From NCBI RefSeq assembly GCF_003345255.1, contig NZ_CP029331.1, forward strand, positions 1,426,001 through 1,490,000: a stretch of 64,000 bases of DNA, given 5' to 3'. Source of the stretch: Pseudothauera hydrothermalis (GTDB taxonomy: Bacteria > Pseudomonadota > Gammaproteobacteria > Burkholderiales > Rhodocyclaceae). A model generated the notes under the pieces. It did no database searches and had not been told where the DNA came from. It saw only the letters and a list, made by a program, of their open reading frames with translations. Position numbers and translations under genes: made by a program. Position 1 is the stretch's first letter, and each line of letters begins with the position of its first letter. This document shows, one piece after another, positions 27,201 to 35,564 of the stretch.

Positions 27201-27461
27201 GCGGTTGGCAGCCAGCAACACCAAGCCGGTGCCGTCTTGCAGGAACACGCGGCTGCCAACGATCAGTTTGAGCGGCAGCCGCTGGCGACGGATTTCGCCG
27301 TGCGCCCGCACCACTCCGGCCAGCGAGCACTCATCGGTGAGCGCCAAGGCGGCATAGCCCAATGCCGCAGCCTGCCGGACCAGCTCTTCGGGATGCGAGG
27401 CACCGCGCAAAAAGCTGAAGCAAGACAGACAATGGAGTTCGGCATAGGCAGGATAGCTCAT
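24264..27461 (-). CDS. dnaE2: Error-prone DNA polymerase III alpha subunit DnaE2 (ImuC)
   Basis: A 1065-residue C-family polymerase, the usual DnaE2 length and shorter than replicative DnaE. An N-terminal PHP domain begins YAELHCLSCFSFLRGASHPEELV. The polymerase palm has GRGSAANSAVCWALGIT and PDIDVDFEHDRREEVIQY with the catalytic aspartates (about residues 375-415). An OB fold lies near the C-terminus (LVTCRQRPGTAQGTLFVTLEDE). DnaE2 copies damaged DNA together with ImuA and ImuB during SOS-induced mutagenesis. ATG 27461 gives the family-typical start; no Shine-Dalgarno is present because a LexA box and -10 occupy that space. imuA/imuB lie 5 kb away rather than adjacent. Confidence 0.96.
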   Translation of the reverse strand: MSYPAYAELHCLSCFSFLRGASHPEELVRQAAALGYAALALTDECSLAGVVRAHGEIRRQRLPLKLIVGSRVFLQDGTGLVLLAANREGYGRLCRLISQGRRSAPKGEYRLNRADLQDGLPGCLALLLTPAESARLEATLTEQADWLASVFRGRAWIALDCPCGPDEHTRQGTVQALARRTGLPVVAATGALMHDASRRELADVLTAIRLRTPLTEAGLALAANAERRLHPPAELARRLPAEWLAETLAVAARCTFSLDELRYEYPEELVPAGESATTWLRRLVEGGLAWRYGPAGHRRQVATPGHDSRPEPADDPAPPRVRAMVEHELALIAELRYEPYFLTVHDIVHFARSAGILCQGRGSAANSAVCWALGITEVHPEQGIMLFERFISRERNEPPDIDVDFEHDRREEVIQYLYRKYGRERAALAATVVSYRPRSALRDVGRALGLDEACIERLTRAQQWFDGRQIAPERLREAGLDPDGPIARRLTSLVHTLLGFPRHLSQHVGGFVIARGRLDELVPVENAAMDARTVIQWDKDDLDAMGLLKVDVLALGMLSALRRSLALLSEWQGRTVTLADIPREVSAVYDMLSAADAIGVFQVESRAQLSMLPRLKPRTFYDLVVEVAIVRPGPIQGGMVHPYLAARERAARGQNPLAELPAKIRPVLERTLGVPIFQEQVMQLAVTAAGFTPGEADRLRRAMGSWRGRGALDRYRQQLLAGMAKNGYPAEFAERLCRQIEGFGSYGFPESHAASFALLVYCSAWLKRFHPAAFLCGLLNSQPMGFYSPSQLIQDARRHHVPVLPPDVCHSAWDSTLAPSATTADSAATPPPAVRLGLHLIKGFNAAAAARIVAARQARPFADVADLAERAALDAAELRILASAGALAELAGHRRQALWQAAGAAALPGVLRGAPRNEAPLALPAASEAQEIVADYARLGFTLRSHPLALLRKRLAAMRFLSAQQIFACQNRQIARAAGLVTCRQRPGTAQGTLFVTLEDETGLINVIVRPQLLQTQRRELLGARLLGVYGQISRQGKVVHLVAGRVVDHSALLGPLQAHSRDFH

Positions 27462-27463
27462 GA

Positions 27464-27479
27464 CTGTAATTATATATAG
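27464..27479. promoter_or_regulatory. LexA box at dnaE2
   Basis: CTGTAATTATATATAG matches CTGT-N8-ACAG except for one base (ATAG). It ends two bases before the dnaE2 start codon and overlaps a TATAAT -10 element, so bound LexA would block RNA polymerase directly. It resembles the perfect box at lexA, with the same first half-site and AATT core. Confidence 0.85.
27469..27474 (-). promoter_or_regulatory. dnaE2 promoter -10 element (leaderless mRNA likely)
   Basis: The minus strand reads TATAAT followed by TACAGTC and then ATG (27461). Transcription normally starts 6-8 bases after the -10, which would be at or within a base or two of the A of the start codon. The -35 region is weak (nothing close to TTGACA at 16-18 bp). 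No ribosome binding site exists between -10 and ATG. Confidence 0.6.
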
Positions 27480-27546
27480 CCTTTGCCGGTATATCGGGCC
27501 GGTCGAGGGTCATCTGGGGTGATCGGCCATGCCGTTTGATGAGAAG

Positions 27547-27565
27547 ATGGCGCCGTCGGCGCCAT
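27547..27565 (+). terminator. Perfect hairpin in the leader of the Lon-like gene
   Basis: ATGGCGCC-GTC-GGCGCCAT is an 8 bp perfect inverted repeat with a 3-base loop followed by TTTCATTCTTT, then GGGAGAACAACAAT and the start codon at 27591. It looks like an attenuator or intrinsic terminator located in the 5' leader. It does not serve dnaE2, which is transcribed the other way. Confidence 0.5.
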
Positions 27566-27590
27566 TTTCATTCTTTGGGAGAACAACAAT

Positions 27591-30029
27591 ATGGCCGACG
27601 GTTACGACCGCGCCTTCGACCGCCGCCTGGACCCGGAACGTTTGCGCAACCGCTGCGCACCGGAAAGTCTGGGCTTTTCCACCACCGATGAGCTGCCCGA
27701 GGTCCCCGGCGGACTCGGCCAGGCGCGCGCTGAAGAAGCGCTGCGCTTTGGCTTGGCGATGCATCACCCCGGTTATCATGTCTTCGTGCTCGGCGGCCCC
27801 GGTACCGGACGGCATGCCACCGCGTTGCGCCTGTTACGCGAGGAGGCGGCCAAGCGCGCAACGCCGCCCGATGTGTGCTACCTGCATGATTTCGACAAAC
27901 CGCTCAGCCCGCGTCTGCTCACCGTGCCGGCCGGTCGCGGCAGCACATTGCGGGCCGCTATGCAGACCTTCATCCGCGAACTGCGTCCGGCCATCGATGC
28001 GGCCCTGGGAAGCGAAACCCACGCCAAACGGGTGGAGGCCTTGCAGGAGGCCCACGAAAAGCGCGAAGAAGCCGCGCTGCGCGAAATCGGCCATGCCTGT
28101 GCCGCGGACGGCCTGGCCTTGTTGCGTACCCCGCAGGGCTTCGTGTTTGCGCCCACGCGCAATGGCGAACCGCTGTCGGCCGAAGCGTTCGAGGCCCTGC
28201 CCGAAGACGACCGCAAAGCCTGCGAGGCGCTGGTCGACACCTGGAGCGATCGCCTGACCGATTTGCTCAACCAGTTGCCCGGTTGGCGTAAGGCGCTGCA
28301 TGAGGCCATTGCCCGCGCCGAGCGTGACGCCCTGGCGCCTGCGGTTGCGCACCTGATGCGCGGGGTGCGCGAGCGCTTTGCCGACCTGCCCGAGGTCGGC
28401 GCCTTCCTGAATGCGATCTGCCGCGATCTGCTCGACAGCGGCACCATCTGGCGCGGCACCGGCGAAGATGGCGAGGAGGACGATGAGGAAGACGGCAGCC
28501 GCTTCCAGCGCTATCAGGTGAATCTGCTGGTCGATCACACCGACACTGCAGGCGCGCCGGTGATCATCGAGGACAACCCGGCCCTTGGTAATTTGGTCGG
28601 CCGCATCGAGCATGTGGCGCAGATGGGCATGGCGGTGACCAACTTCACCCTGATCCGCGCCGGCGCGCTGCATCGGGCCAACGGCGGCTATCTGCTACTG
28701 GACGCCGAACGTTTGCTGAGCCACCCCTTTGCCTGGGAGGCGCTCAAGCGCGTGCTGCGTAGTGGCGAAATCCGCATCGAACCGCCGTCCGAAGCACAGG
28801 AGTGGCGCAGCACCCTCACCCTGGATCCCGCGCCGGTGCCTTGCAATGTCAAGGTGGTGCTGGTGGGCGAGCGCGACACGTTTTACCTGCTCAACGAAAT
28901 CGATCCGGATTTTCCCGAGCTGTTCAAGGTGGCCGCCGACTTCGACGAGGATATGCCGCGCAATGCTGCCAATGAAAAGCATTTTGCCGCCCTGCTGGCC
29001 AAGCTGGCACGCCAGTCCGGACTGCATCCTTTCGACAGTGCGGCGGTTGCGCGCCTGATCGAGCACAGCGCCCGTTTGGCCGAAGATGGCGGCCGCTTAT
29101 CTTTGCGTACCCGGCTGCTGGCGGACTTGATGCGGGAAGCCGATCTGTTTGCGCGCCAGGAAGCTCAGTCACGGGTCGGGCGGGGGCACATCGATCGGGC
29201 TGTTGCGGCACGCGTTCGCCGGTTTGGCCGTTACGCGGAACAGGTGCGTGAAGCCATGCTCGACGGCACCACGCTGATTGCCACCGAGGGGTTGCAGGCC
29301 GGTCAGGTCAATGGGCTGGTGGTGGTCGAACTAGGCGGCGAACGGTTTGGTCATCCAGTGCGTATCACCGCCACGGTGCGCCTGGGCGACGGCGATGTGG
29401 TCGACATCGAGCGCGAAACCGAACTGGGTGGCGCGATCCACTCCAAAGGCGTGCTGATCCTGTCTGCCTTTCTGGCCAGCCGTTATGCCCGCCACCAGCC
29501 GCTGTCGCTATCGGCCAGTCTGGTGTTCGAGCAATCCTACTCGCCGGTGGAAGGCGACTCCGCCTCACTGGCCGAGCTGTGCGCGTTGCTTTCTGCCTTG
29601 GCCGAAGTGCCCATCCGCCAGTCTTTGGCCATCACCGGCTCGATCAACCAATTCGGCGGTGTACAGGCCATCGGTGGTGTGAATGAAAAGATCGAGGGCT
29701 TTTTCGACCTGTGCGCCGCGCGTGGGCTTACCGGCGAACAGGGCGTGGTCATTCCCACCGCCTGCATCCGTCATCTGATGCTGCGCGAAGACGTGGTCGA
29801 AGCCGTGGCTGCCGGGCGCTTTGCGGTGTATGCCGTGGCGACGGTAGACGAGGCCATGGAAGTGCTGACCGGCATGCCGGCGGGCCAGGCCGACAACAAG
29901 GGCATTTTGCCGCGCAACACCCTGAATCATCGGATTGCTACCGCACTGACCGACATGAGCGCCGCCCGCCATGCCTGGAGCGAAGGGCAGGAGCGGCCCC
30001 GCAAGCGTGGCCGCCGGCATGAGCACTGA
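27591..30029 (+). CDS. Lon-like ATP-dependent protease (LonB-type)
   Basis: An 812-residue protein of the Lon-related protease family with an AAA+ module and a C-terminal Lon protease domain. The Walker A-like GGPGTGRH (about 64-71) is followed by a long helical insert (about 110-260) and acidic stretch, the Walker B-like GGYLLLDAERLL (about 365-376), and the Ser-Lys protease dyad: Ser in EGDSASLAELCALLSAL (about 655-671) and Lys in GGVNEKIEGFF (about 698-708). It lacks the N-terminal substrate domain of classical Lon. GGGAG upstream supports ATG 27591. It is divergent from dnaE2. Substrates are unknown. Confidence 0.93.
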   Translation: MADGYDRAFDRRLDPERLRNRCAPESLGFSTTDELPEVPGGLGQARAEEALRFGLAMHHPGYHVFVLGGPGTGRHATALRLLREEAAKRATPPDVCYLHDFDKPLSPRLLTVPAGRGSTLRAAMQTFIRELRPAIDAALGSETHAKRVEALQEAHEKREEAALREIGHACAADGLALLRTPQGFVFAPTRNGEPLSAEAFEALPEDDRKACEALVDTWSDRLTDLLNQLPGWRKALHEAIARAERDALAPAVAHLMRGVRERFADLPEVGAFLNAICRDLLDSGTIWRGTGEDGEEDDEEDGSRFQRYQVNLLVDHTDTAGAPVIIEDNPALGNLVGRIEHVAQMGMAVTNFTLIRAGALHRANGGYLLLDAERLLSHPFAWEALKRVLRSGEIRIEPPSEAQEWRSTLTLDPAPVPCNVKVVLVGERDTFYLLNEIDPDFPELFKVAADFDEDMPRNAANEKHFAALLAKLARQSGLHPFDSAAVARLIEHSARLAEDGGRLSLRTRLLADLMREADLFARQEAQSRVGRGHIDRAVAARVRRFGRYAEQVREAMLDGTTLIATEGLQAGQVNGLVVVELGGERFGHPVRITATVRLGDGDVVDIERETELGGAIHSKGVLILSAFLASRYARHQPLSLSASLVFEQSYSPVEGDSASLAELCALLSALAEVPIRQSLAITGSINQFGGVQAIGGVNEKIEGFFDLCAARGLTGEQGVVIPTACIRHLMLREDVVEAVAAGRFAVYAVATVDEAMEVLTGMPAGQADNKGILPRNTLNHRIATALTDMSAARHAWSEGQERPRKRGRRHEH

Positions 30030-30325
30030 AGCCGCCATCGCCGACCGCGATTTCGTGATTCTGCTGTAAGAGGCAATCGAGATGCGCCGCAGGCGGTGGC
30101 TGCAGGCGTCAGCCGAGCGGCTGCGGCGCGAGCGCGCGTGCGCTCAGGTGTGGGGTTTTCCAGCCAATCCCCAGCCGCCGTGAAAATGTTTGTGGATAAG
30201 CTGTGAGGCGGCGGGCCATCCGCTTGAGCGGACAGGATTTTTCCGGCTTGCTCAATTTTTGGGCAGCCCGCTTGCCTGCAGCCCGCGTAGAATCGTGCGC
30301 CCCGGCCGTAACGAAGGTGTGGCGC
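30030..30325. other. Intergenic region without a recognised gene
   Basis: About 300 bp between the Lon-like and M61 genes. It contains a perfect DnaA-type nonamer (TGTGGATAA at 30191-30199, TTATCCACA on the other strand) and a TCCGCT-TG-AGCGGA hairpin near 30220-30235. No cluster of DnaA boxes or AT-rich unwinding region is present. Promoter for the M61 gene presumably lies here. Confidence 0.5.
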
Positions 30326-32104
30326 ATGACCGACCCCATCCATTACCGCATCTGTCCTCTTTACCCCCGAGCGCACCGCTTTGCGGTCAGCGTCACGGTG
30401 GCCGAACCGGACCCCGAAGGCCAGGTTTTCAGCCTGCCGGCCTGGATACCCGGCAGCTACATGATCCGTGAGTTTGCGCGCAACATCGTCAGCATCCGCG
30501 CAGAGGCGGACGGTAAAGCGGTGGCGCTGGAAAAGCTCGACAAGCATAGCTGGCGGGCTGCGCGGGTACCGGCCGGCCGCGCGCTTACCCTGCATTACGA
30601 AGTCTATGCCTGGGATCTGTCGGTGCGTGCGGCCCATCTGGATCACACCCACGCTTTTTTCAACGGCACCAGCGTGTTTTTGAAGGTCCACGGCCACAGC
30701 GCACGGCCGTGCACGGTGGATATCCAGCCGCCGGTGGATGAGCGCTTGCGCGACTGGCGGGTCATTACCGCGCTGCCGCGGGCATCCGGTCGCGGCGCTG
30801 CAAAGGCTTATGGCTTTGGTCTGTACCGTGCGGCTGATTACGACGAGCTGATCGACCATCCGGTGGAAATGGGGCGCTTTACCCTGGGCAGTTTCCAAGT
30901 TGGCGAGGTAGTGCATGACGTGGCGCTGACCGGCCGTCACGACTGCGACATGGTGCGTCTTACCGCGGACCTGAAACGCATTTGCGCCTGGCAGGTGGAC
31001 TTGTTCGGCGCGCCCGCGCCGATGGATTACTACGCTTTTCTGGTCATGATCGTCGGCGATGGCTACGGCGGTCTGGAGCATCGCGCCTCCACCGCGCTGC
31101 TGGCTAGTCGCGCCGATCTGCCGTATGCCGGCATGAAGGCGATGACCAAGGGCTACCGACAGTTTCTCGGTCTGTGCAGCCATGAGTACTTCCACACCTG
31201 GAACGTCAAACGCATCAAGCCGGCAGCTTTTACGCCCTACGATCTGGCGGCGGAAAACTACACCCGCCTGTTGTGGGCCTTTGAAGGCTTCACCTCGTAT
31301 TACGACGATCTGGCCTTGGTACGCAGCGGGGTGATCGAGGTGGACGACTACCTCGCGCTGATCGGCCAGACGCTTTCCAACGTGCTGCGCACACCGGGGC
31401 GCCGACGGCAGAGCGTGGCCGAATCCAGTTTCGATGCCTGGATCAAGTACTACCGTCAGGACGAAAACGCTCCTAACGCCATCGTCAGCTACTATGCCAA
31501 GGGGGCGTTGGTGGCGCTGGCGCTGGATTTGCAACTGCGTGCGGCAAGCGCCGGGCAAAAAAGCCTGGACGACGTGATGCGTCTGCTCTGGCAGCACTAT
31601 GGGCAGACCGGTATCGGCGTGCCCGAGGACGGTATTTTTGCCGCGGTGGCGCAGATTGGCGGCACATCCTTGGCACGTTGGCTGCGCCGCGCGGTGGAAG
31701 GCACTGACGATTTGCCGCTCGCCCGCCTGCTCAAACCGTTTGGGATTGTCTGTACCGCCGAACCGGCCAGCACAGCCCCTTGGCTGGGGGCCAAGCTGGC
31801 CGTCGACGGTGAGCCCAGACTGGTTCATGTGTATGACGACGGACCGGCTCAGCGCGCCGGATTGTCGGCGGGCGATGTGCTGGTGGCGCTCGATGGGCTG
31901 AAGGTCGACGCTCGCGGCCTGGACGCGATGCTGGCCCGCCGCCGGCCCGGCGAGCGCATCGAACTTTACGCTTTCAGACGTGACGAGCTGCTCCGCTTTG
32001 AACTGGAACTGGCTACCCCACCGGCTGATCAGATCAGCCTCAAGCCGGCGGCAAAAGCCTCGGCGGCGGCACGCCGGCTGCGCCGGGGTTGGCTGGGGCG
32101 CTAA
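30326..32104 (+). CDS. M61-family glycyl aminopeptidase with PDZ domain
   Basis: A 592-residue protein with an N-terminal beta-domain (about 1-175), a zinc peptidase core with CSHEYFHTWNVKRIKP (about 285-300, the HExxH zinc site) and LLWAFEGFTSYYDDL (about 313-327, supplying the downstream Glu ligand), and a C-terminal PDZ domain (VHVYDDGPAQRAGLSAGDVLVAL, about 500-520). This is the bacterial M61 architecture; characterised members prefer N-terminal glycine or alanine. No signal peptide is seen, so it is probably cytoplasmic. ATG 30326 (MTDPIHYRI) is used; an upstream in-frame ATG at 30203 adds 41 residues that do not look like protein-coding sequence. Confidence 0.92.
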   Translation: MTDPIHYRICPLYPRAHRFAVSVTVAEPDPEGQVFSLPAWIPGSYMIREFARNIVSIRAEADGKAVALEKLDKHSWRAARVPAGRALTLHYEVYAWDLSVRAAHLDHTHAFFNGTSVFLKVHGHSARPCTVDIQPPVDERLRDWRVITALPRASGRGAAKAYGFGLYRAADYDELIDHPVEMGRFTLGSFQVGEVVHDVALTGRHDCDMVRLTADLKRICAWQVDLFGAPAPMDYYAFLVMIVGDGYGGLEHRASTALLASRADLPYAGMKAMTKGYRQFLGLCSHEYFHTWNVKRIKPAAFTPYDLAAENYTRLLWAFEGFTSYYDDLALVRSGVIEVDDYLALIGQTLSNVLRTPGRRRQSVAESSFDAWIKYYRQDENAPNAIVSYYAKGALVALALDLQLRAASAGQKSLDDVMRLLWQHYGQTGIGVPEDGIFAAVAQIGGTSLARWLRRAVEGTDDLPLARLLKPFGIVCTAEPASTAPWLGAKLAVDGEPRLVHVYDDGPAQRAGLSAGDVLVALDGLKVDARGLDAMLARRRPGERIELYAFRRDELLRFELELATPPADQISLKPAAKASAAARRLRRGWLGR

Positions 32105-32167
32105 ACCGCACGGGTGGTGCAGCAGCCGCCGCCGGCAGACGACGCCTTGCCGTGGGGCAAGCAGGGT

Positions 32168-32722
32168 TCAGGTCATGCCGTTCTTGCTGAAAAGCTTGTT
32201 GCGCCAATACCGCCAGGCAAAAAAGGCCAGCATGGCCGACATGATCAGCCAGAACCCCACGCCTTGCCAGAAAGCGGTCGGATCGGTGGCCAGAAAATAG
32301 TCGCGCGGCGGACGCACGAAGTGGATGCGCCCGCTGACGATGGCCTTGACTGCCATCGTCAGGCCGCCTGCCGTCGGCGCAAACCAGACTATCAGCCCCA
32401 GCCCGACGATCACCCGGTCGAGCAGGGGCGAAGGCTGCCGACGCGGCCGGTACACACTGTCGACGCCCGACCATAGCGCCACGACGAAGCCGGCCGCAGC
32501 CACCACCGGCATCACCGCCATCAGCGCGCCGAGCGCGGTGGCAGCAAGCATGAAGCGCGCGCCTTCCAGCGGCATGACCTGCGCCCAGATGTCTGGCAGG
32601 CGCATGAACAGCCAGACCGAGCCGGTCAGGCCGATCAGGCAGGCGAGCAGGGCGTAGGCGGCGACCCGGCGGGCAAAATCGCCGGGCAATTCGTTTTCTC
32701 GGGGGCGGGCAAACAGAGGCAT
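32168..32722 (-). CDS. Hypothetical inner-membrane protein, four spans
   Basis: A 184-residue protein with about four hydrophobic segments (about 19-40, 57-83, 98-122 and 150-172 with WQGVGFWLIMSAMLAFFAWRYW). It is not recognised as a named family. ATG 32722 (MPLFARPRENE) is preferred over 32755. It sits between the convergent M61 gene and imuB, 77 bp after imuB's stop in the same direction, so it could be the last gene of the lexA-imuA-imuB transcript. No motif suggests a function in repair. Confidence 0.7.
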   Translation of the reverse strand: MPLFARPRENELPGDFARRVAAYALLACLIGLTGSVWLFMRLPDIWAQVMPLEGARFMLAATALGALMAVMPVVAAAGFVVALWSGVDSVYRPRRQPSPLLDRVIVGLGLIVWFAPTAGGLTMAVKAIVSGRIHFVRPPRDYFLATDPTAFWQGVGFWLIMSAMLAFFAWRYWRNKLFSKNGMT

Positions 32723-32799
32723 GGGTGGCTTTTGAGCGTTCGGCGCAAAGCCCAAAGTCTAGCGTAAGCGCTCACCGCAGGCGGACATCGCAGTCATGT

Positions 32800-34227
32800 T
32801 CAGCCGAAATAGCCGTGCACATACCATTCATCCGGCTTGTCCAGGGGATGAAAAACCCAGCACAGGGCCCCGTCTTTGTGCTGCGCCACGTAATAGTCGC
32901 GCCGCACATCGGCACCGTCCCACCAGCCGGATTCGATCCGCTCCGGGCCGGCCAGCAAAGTCAGGGCGGCTCTATAACGTAACGCCTGAGGCTCGGCAAG
33001 CAACCATAGCGGACGTAGTCCCGGCGCGGATGCGTGCGCCGGCGGGCGTGTTGCGGGCCGAACCGGGCGCCAGGCGCGCTCGGGGCGATGGTCGGCGCAA
33101 GGTTGCACACCGATGACGGCATCCGTTCCCAGGCGGGCGATCAGACGCTCCAACAGCAGCCCGGCGTTGTGCTGCGTGGCGTCCGGATCGCCGAACAGAT
33201 CGCCGGATTTTGGTGCCAGTGCCACCGGTGCGCCGCTTGTCAGTTGCAAAGCTTCGACCGGTGCCGGCAGGGCCAGCGCGGCCAAACGTTCACGTGCCAA
33301 CAACCCCAGGCGGGCCTCGTCACGCGACGGCGCGCCGCAGTACAGATCGAGCACGGTGGTCGGACCGGATTCATGCACCAGCGTCAGGCGACAGTACTCC
33401 GCCGCCATCTGACGCGCGGCCAGCCAAGCGGCCTGGCCGGCAAACAAGCGGCGGGCGGCGAACAGCAACGGGGCGAGCTGGTCGGTGGGCGCGGCCATGG
33501 CCACTGTGGCGGTGTAGCGCGCGGGCGCTACAAACCAGTCTCGCAGGTCAGGCGTGTCGCCGCGGGCGCGGGCCAGCGCCGCGCTGACCGCCGCGGCCTG
33601 CCGACGGGCCAGTCCGTCGCGGGGCAGACGCAGCACATCGCCCAGGTTGCGGGCGCCAATGCCGTGTAACAGCATCAAAATGTCTTGTCCCACTCCGGCA
33701 TCGGCCAGTACCGCGAGCGGCAAAGCGCTCAGGCAGTCCTGCCAACCGTGATCCGCGGGGATTAAAGTGCCGGGACGACAGGCAGCCAGCCAGCGCGCGG
33801 CCATGGGCGTCGGTGCGCCGCCAAGTTGGCCGTGCAGACTCAGTGTGCGCAATTCATCGACAAGAGTGTCGGCCAGAGCCTGCAGACCGCCGAACAGGCG
33901 TAGGCTGGTGGAGACTTCCAGCACCAGCCCGTCGGGCGGATCCAGGCTGATTTGAGGGGTGAAACGCCCGGCCCACTGGGCCAGCTCTGTCAGCGTGGCC
34001 GCTTCGAGTTCCAAGGCGCGCGGACGCAGTTGCAGATCGGGTGCCACGGCCAGCGCGCTTGCCACACTGTCGCCCGCACGCACGCCACGCGCACGCGCGG
34101 CCGGACTGGCGGCCACCACTTGTTGGCGGGGATGCGCTTCGGTGATGGCCAGCAGGCCAGGATCGGCGCTGCCGCGGCTAAAAACCTGCAAAGGCAGATC
34201 GGGCAGGCGCAGGGCGAGCCAGTACAT
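32800..34227 (-). CDS. imuB: ImuB, Y-family polymerase-like mutasome subunit
   Basis: A 475-residue protein of the DinB/UmuC-like fold beginning MYWLALRLPDLPLQVF. The catalytic acidic residues of true Y-family polymerases are not present at this position, as is usual for ImuB, which acts as a scaffold linking DnaE2, ImuA and the sliding clamp. Other family features: ASPAARARGVRAGDS (about 52-66), LEVSTSLRLFGG (about 108-119) and a helix-hairpin-helix-like LLHGIGARNLGDVLRLP (about 185-201). The C-terminal segment (GPERIESGWWDG) is typical. ATG 34227 overlaps imuA by 50 bp; a longer frame to 34626 is a shadow of imuA. Confidence 0.93.
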   Translation of the reverse strand: MYWLALRLPDLPLQVFSRGSADPGLLAITEAHPRQQVVAASPAARARGVRAGDSVASALAVAPDLQLRPRALELEAATLTELAQWAGRFTPQISLDPPDGLVLEVSTSLRLFGGLQALADTLVDELRTLSLHGQLGGAPTPMAARWLAACRPGTLIPADHGWQDCLSALPLAVLADAGVGQDILMLLHGIGARNLGDVLRLPRDGLARRQAAAVSAALARARGDTPDLRDWFVAPARYTATVAMAAPTDQLAPLLFAARRLFAGQAAWLAARQMAAEYCRLTLVHESGPTTVLDLYCGAPSRDEARLGLLARERLAALALPAPVEALQLTSGAPVALAPKSGDLFGDPDATQHNAGLLLERLIARLGTDAVIGVQPCADHRPERAWRPVRPATRPPAHASAPGLRPLWLLAEPQALRYRAALTLLAGPERIESGWWDGADVRRDYYVAQHKDGALCWVFHPLDKPDEWYVHGYFG

Positions 34228-34891
34228 GGAGGCGTGGCAGTGCAGTCTGAGCGCCGGCGCGCCAAGCCGGACGCTGCGGCAAGACGATTTCGAGCGGGGC
34301 AGCAGGTGCCGGTCCGCGGCGCTTGAGGATGTGGACCCGCACAGCGCCCGCCTGGGCCGACAATTGCAAGCGCAGGGCGGCCACCGAAGGCTGGCGGGCT
34401 GCATCGGCCGGACGGAACAAAAACAACGGCGTGGCGGAATCTTCCGCCGCCAGTTGCAGACGGCGCAGTCCGCTGTGGTCGATCCGTTTCGGCCAGGCCA
34501 GTATGGCGTGACAGGCCCCGGACGTGGTGGCTTGGCGGGTGGCCCACAGGGTTTCGGCATCGCTTGCGGTGCGTACCAGCAGCAAGCGTTCCAACGGCAC
34601 GCCGGCGGCCGCCAACGCGGGCGCATAAGGCAGGTGAGGCGGGGCGACCCAGACCAGCCAGCGATCGGCCGGTGTGCAGCGCAGCAGCGGCAGCAGCAAG
34701 GAAAGTTCGCCCACTCCGGGGCGGGCGGTGAGCAGTTCGATCAGCGCACCGCGTGGCCAGCCGCCACCTGGCAGTTGCGCGTCCAGTGCGGCAAAGCCGG
34801 TGGGTAAGCCCGGCACGGCGCTACGGGCCAGGCAGTTGGCCTGCCAGACCAGGCCGGGCGGCAAAGCGGCAAGGGCGTGCGGTTGGGCCAT
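34178..34891 (-). CDS. imuA: ImuA, RecA-like translesion synthesis factor
   Basis: A 237-residue protein related to SulA/RecA-fold ImuA proteins, with GLPTGFAALDAQLPGGGWPRGALIELL (split here as GLPTGFAALDAQLPGGG then WPRGALIE, about 28-53) and LVWVAPPHLPYAPALAAAGV (about 78-97). It partners with ImuB and DnaE2 in SOS mutagenesis. The C-terminal third is Ala/Pro/Arg-rich. It lies 31 bp after lexA and overlaps imuB, so the three form one SOS operon under the LexA box at 35565. Confidence 0.92.
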   Translation of the reverse strand: MAQPHALAALPPGLVWQANCLARSAVPGLPTGFAALDAQLPGGGWPRGALIELLTARPGVGELSLLLPLLRCTPADRWLVWVAPPHLPYAPALAAAGVPLERLLLVRTASDAETLWATRQATTSGACHAILAWPKRIDHSGLRRLQLAAEDSATPLFLFRPADAARQPSVAALRLQLSAQAGAVRVHILKRRGPAPAAPLEIVLPQRPAWRAGAQTALPRLHVLARPAPARSAFAGF

Positions 34892-34922
34892 GATACCCGC
34901 GCGGTGGCTGCGGCAATGTGTG

Positions 34923-35537
34923 TCAGTGGCCGCCGTCTTGCCGGATCAGCCCAACCATGATGCCTTCAATGGCGAAGACCTCCTTGCGGGTATCGATCAC
35001 GATGGGCGGGTAATCCGGGTTGGCGGGCAGCAATTCGACCATTGGGCCGGTGCTGCGGAAGGTCTTGACGGTGACCTCGTCATGCACCCGGGCGATGACG
35101 ATCTGGCCGTTGCGCGCTTCATGCTGGCGGTGTACCGCGATCAGGTCGCCATCCAAGATGCCGGCATCGCGCATGCTCAGCCCGCGCACCCGCAGCAGGT
35201 AATCGGCGCGCGGGGAAAACAGCGCGGCGTCCAGTTGCAGGCGTTGTTCGACATGCTCATTGGCCAAAATGGGGCTGCCCGCAGCCACCCGCCCGACTAC
35301 CGGCAGACCCACGCCTTCGGCCAGCCGGATACCGCGCGCACGGCCATCTTCGAGCACAATTGCGCCTTTGGCTGCCAGGGCGCGCAAATGGGTCTCGGCT
35401 GCATTGGGCGAACGGAAGCCGAAGGCTGCGCACAGCTCCAGGCGGGTGGGGGGGCGGCCTGCGCTGTCTACGGTTTGGCGAATGAAGTCGAGAATTTCAG
35501 CCTGTCTGGCGGTGAGCGATTCGCTGCGCGGGGGCAT
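34923..35537 (-). CDS. lexA: SOS repressor LexA
   Basis: A 204-residue repressor-protease. The N-terminal winged helix (about 1-70, [16 protein letters not shown] ... [16 protein letters not shown]) binds LexA boxes. The C-terminal S24 domain has the self-cleavage site in VAAGSP (about residues 83-88), the catalytic Ser in RGLSMRDAG (about 120) and Lys in TVKTF (about 157). RecA filaments trigger cleavage. A perfect LexA box lies 28 bp upstream of the start, so lexA is autoregulated and controls imuA-imuB behind it. Confidence 0.96.
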   Translation of the reverse strand: MPPRSESLTARQAEILDFIRQTVDSAGRPPTRLELCAAFGFRSPNAAETHLRALAAKGAIVLEDGRARGIRLAEGVGLPVVGRVAAGSPILANEHVEQRLQLDAALFSPRADYLLRVRGLSMRDAGILDGDLIAVHRQHEARNGQIVIARVHDEVTVKTFRSTGPMVELLPANPDYPPIVIDTRKEVFAIEGIMVGLIRQDGGH

Positions 35538-35564
35538 GGCGGATTCCGTGAAGGGTAATCGAGG

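Noticed and set aside
30191-30199. Perfect DnaA-box nonamer in an intergenic region, possible replication origin
   Set aside because: A single box occurs by chance at this frequency; no cluster, AT-rich region or dnaA/dnaN/gidA genes nearby.
29927-31828. A 633-residue antisense frame across the Lon-like end and the M61 gene
   Set aside because: It runs through conserved M61 motifs on the opposite strand and has no family features.
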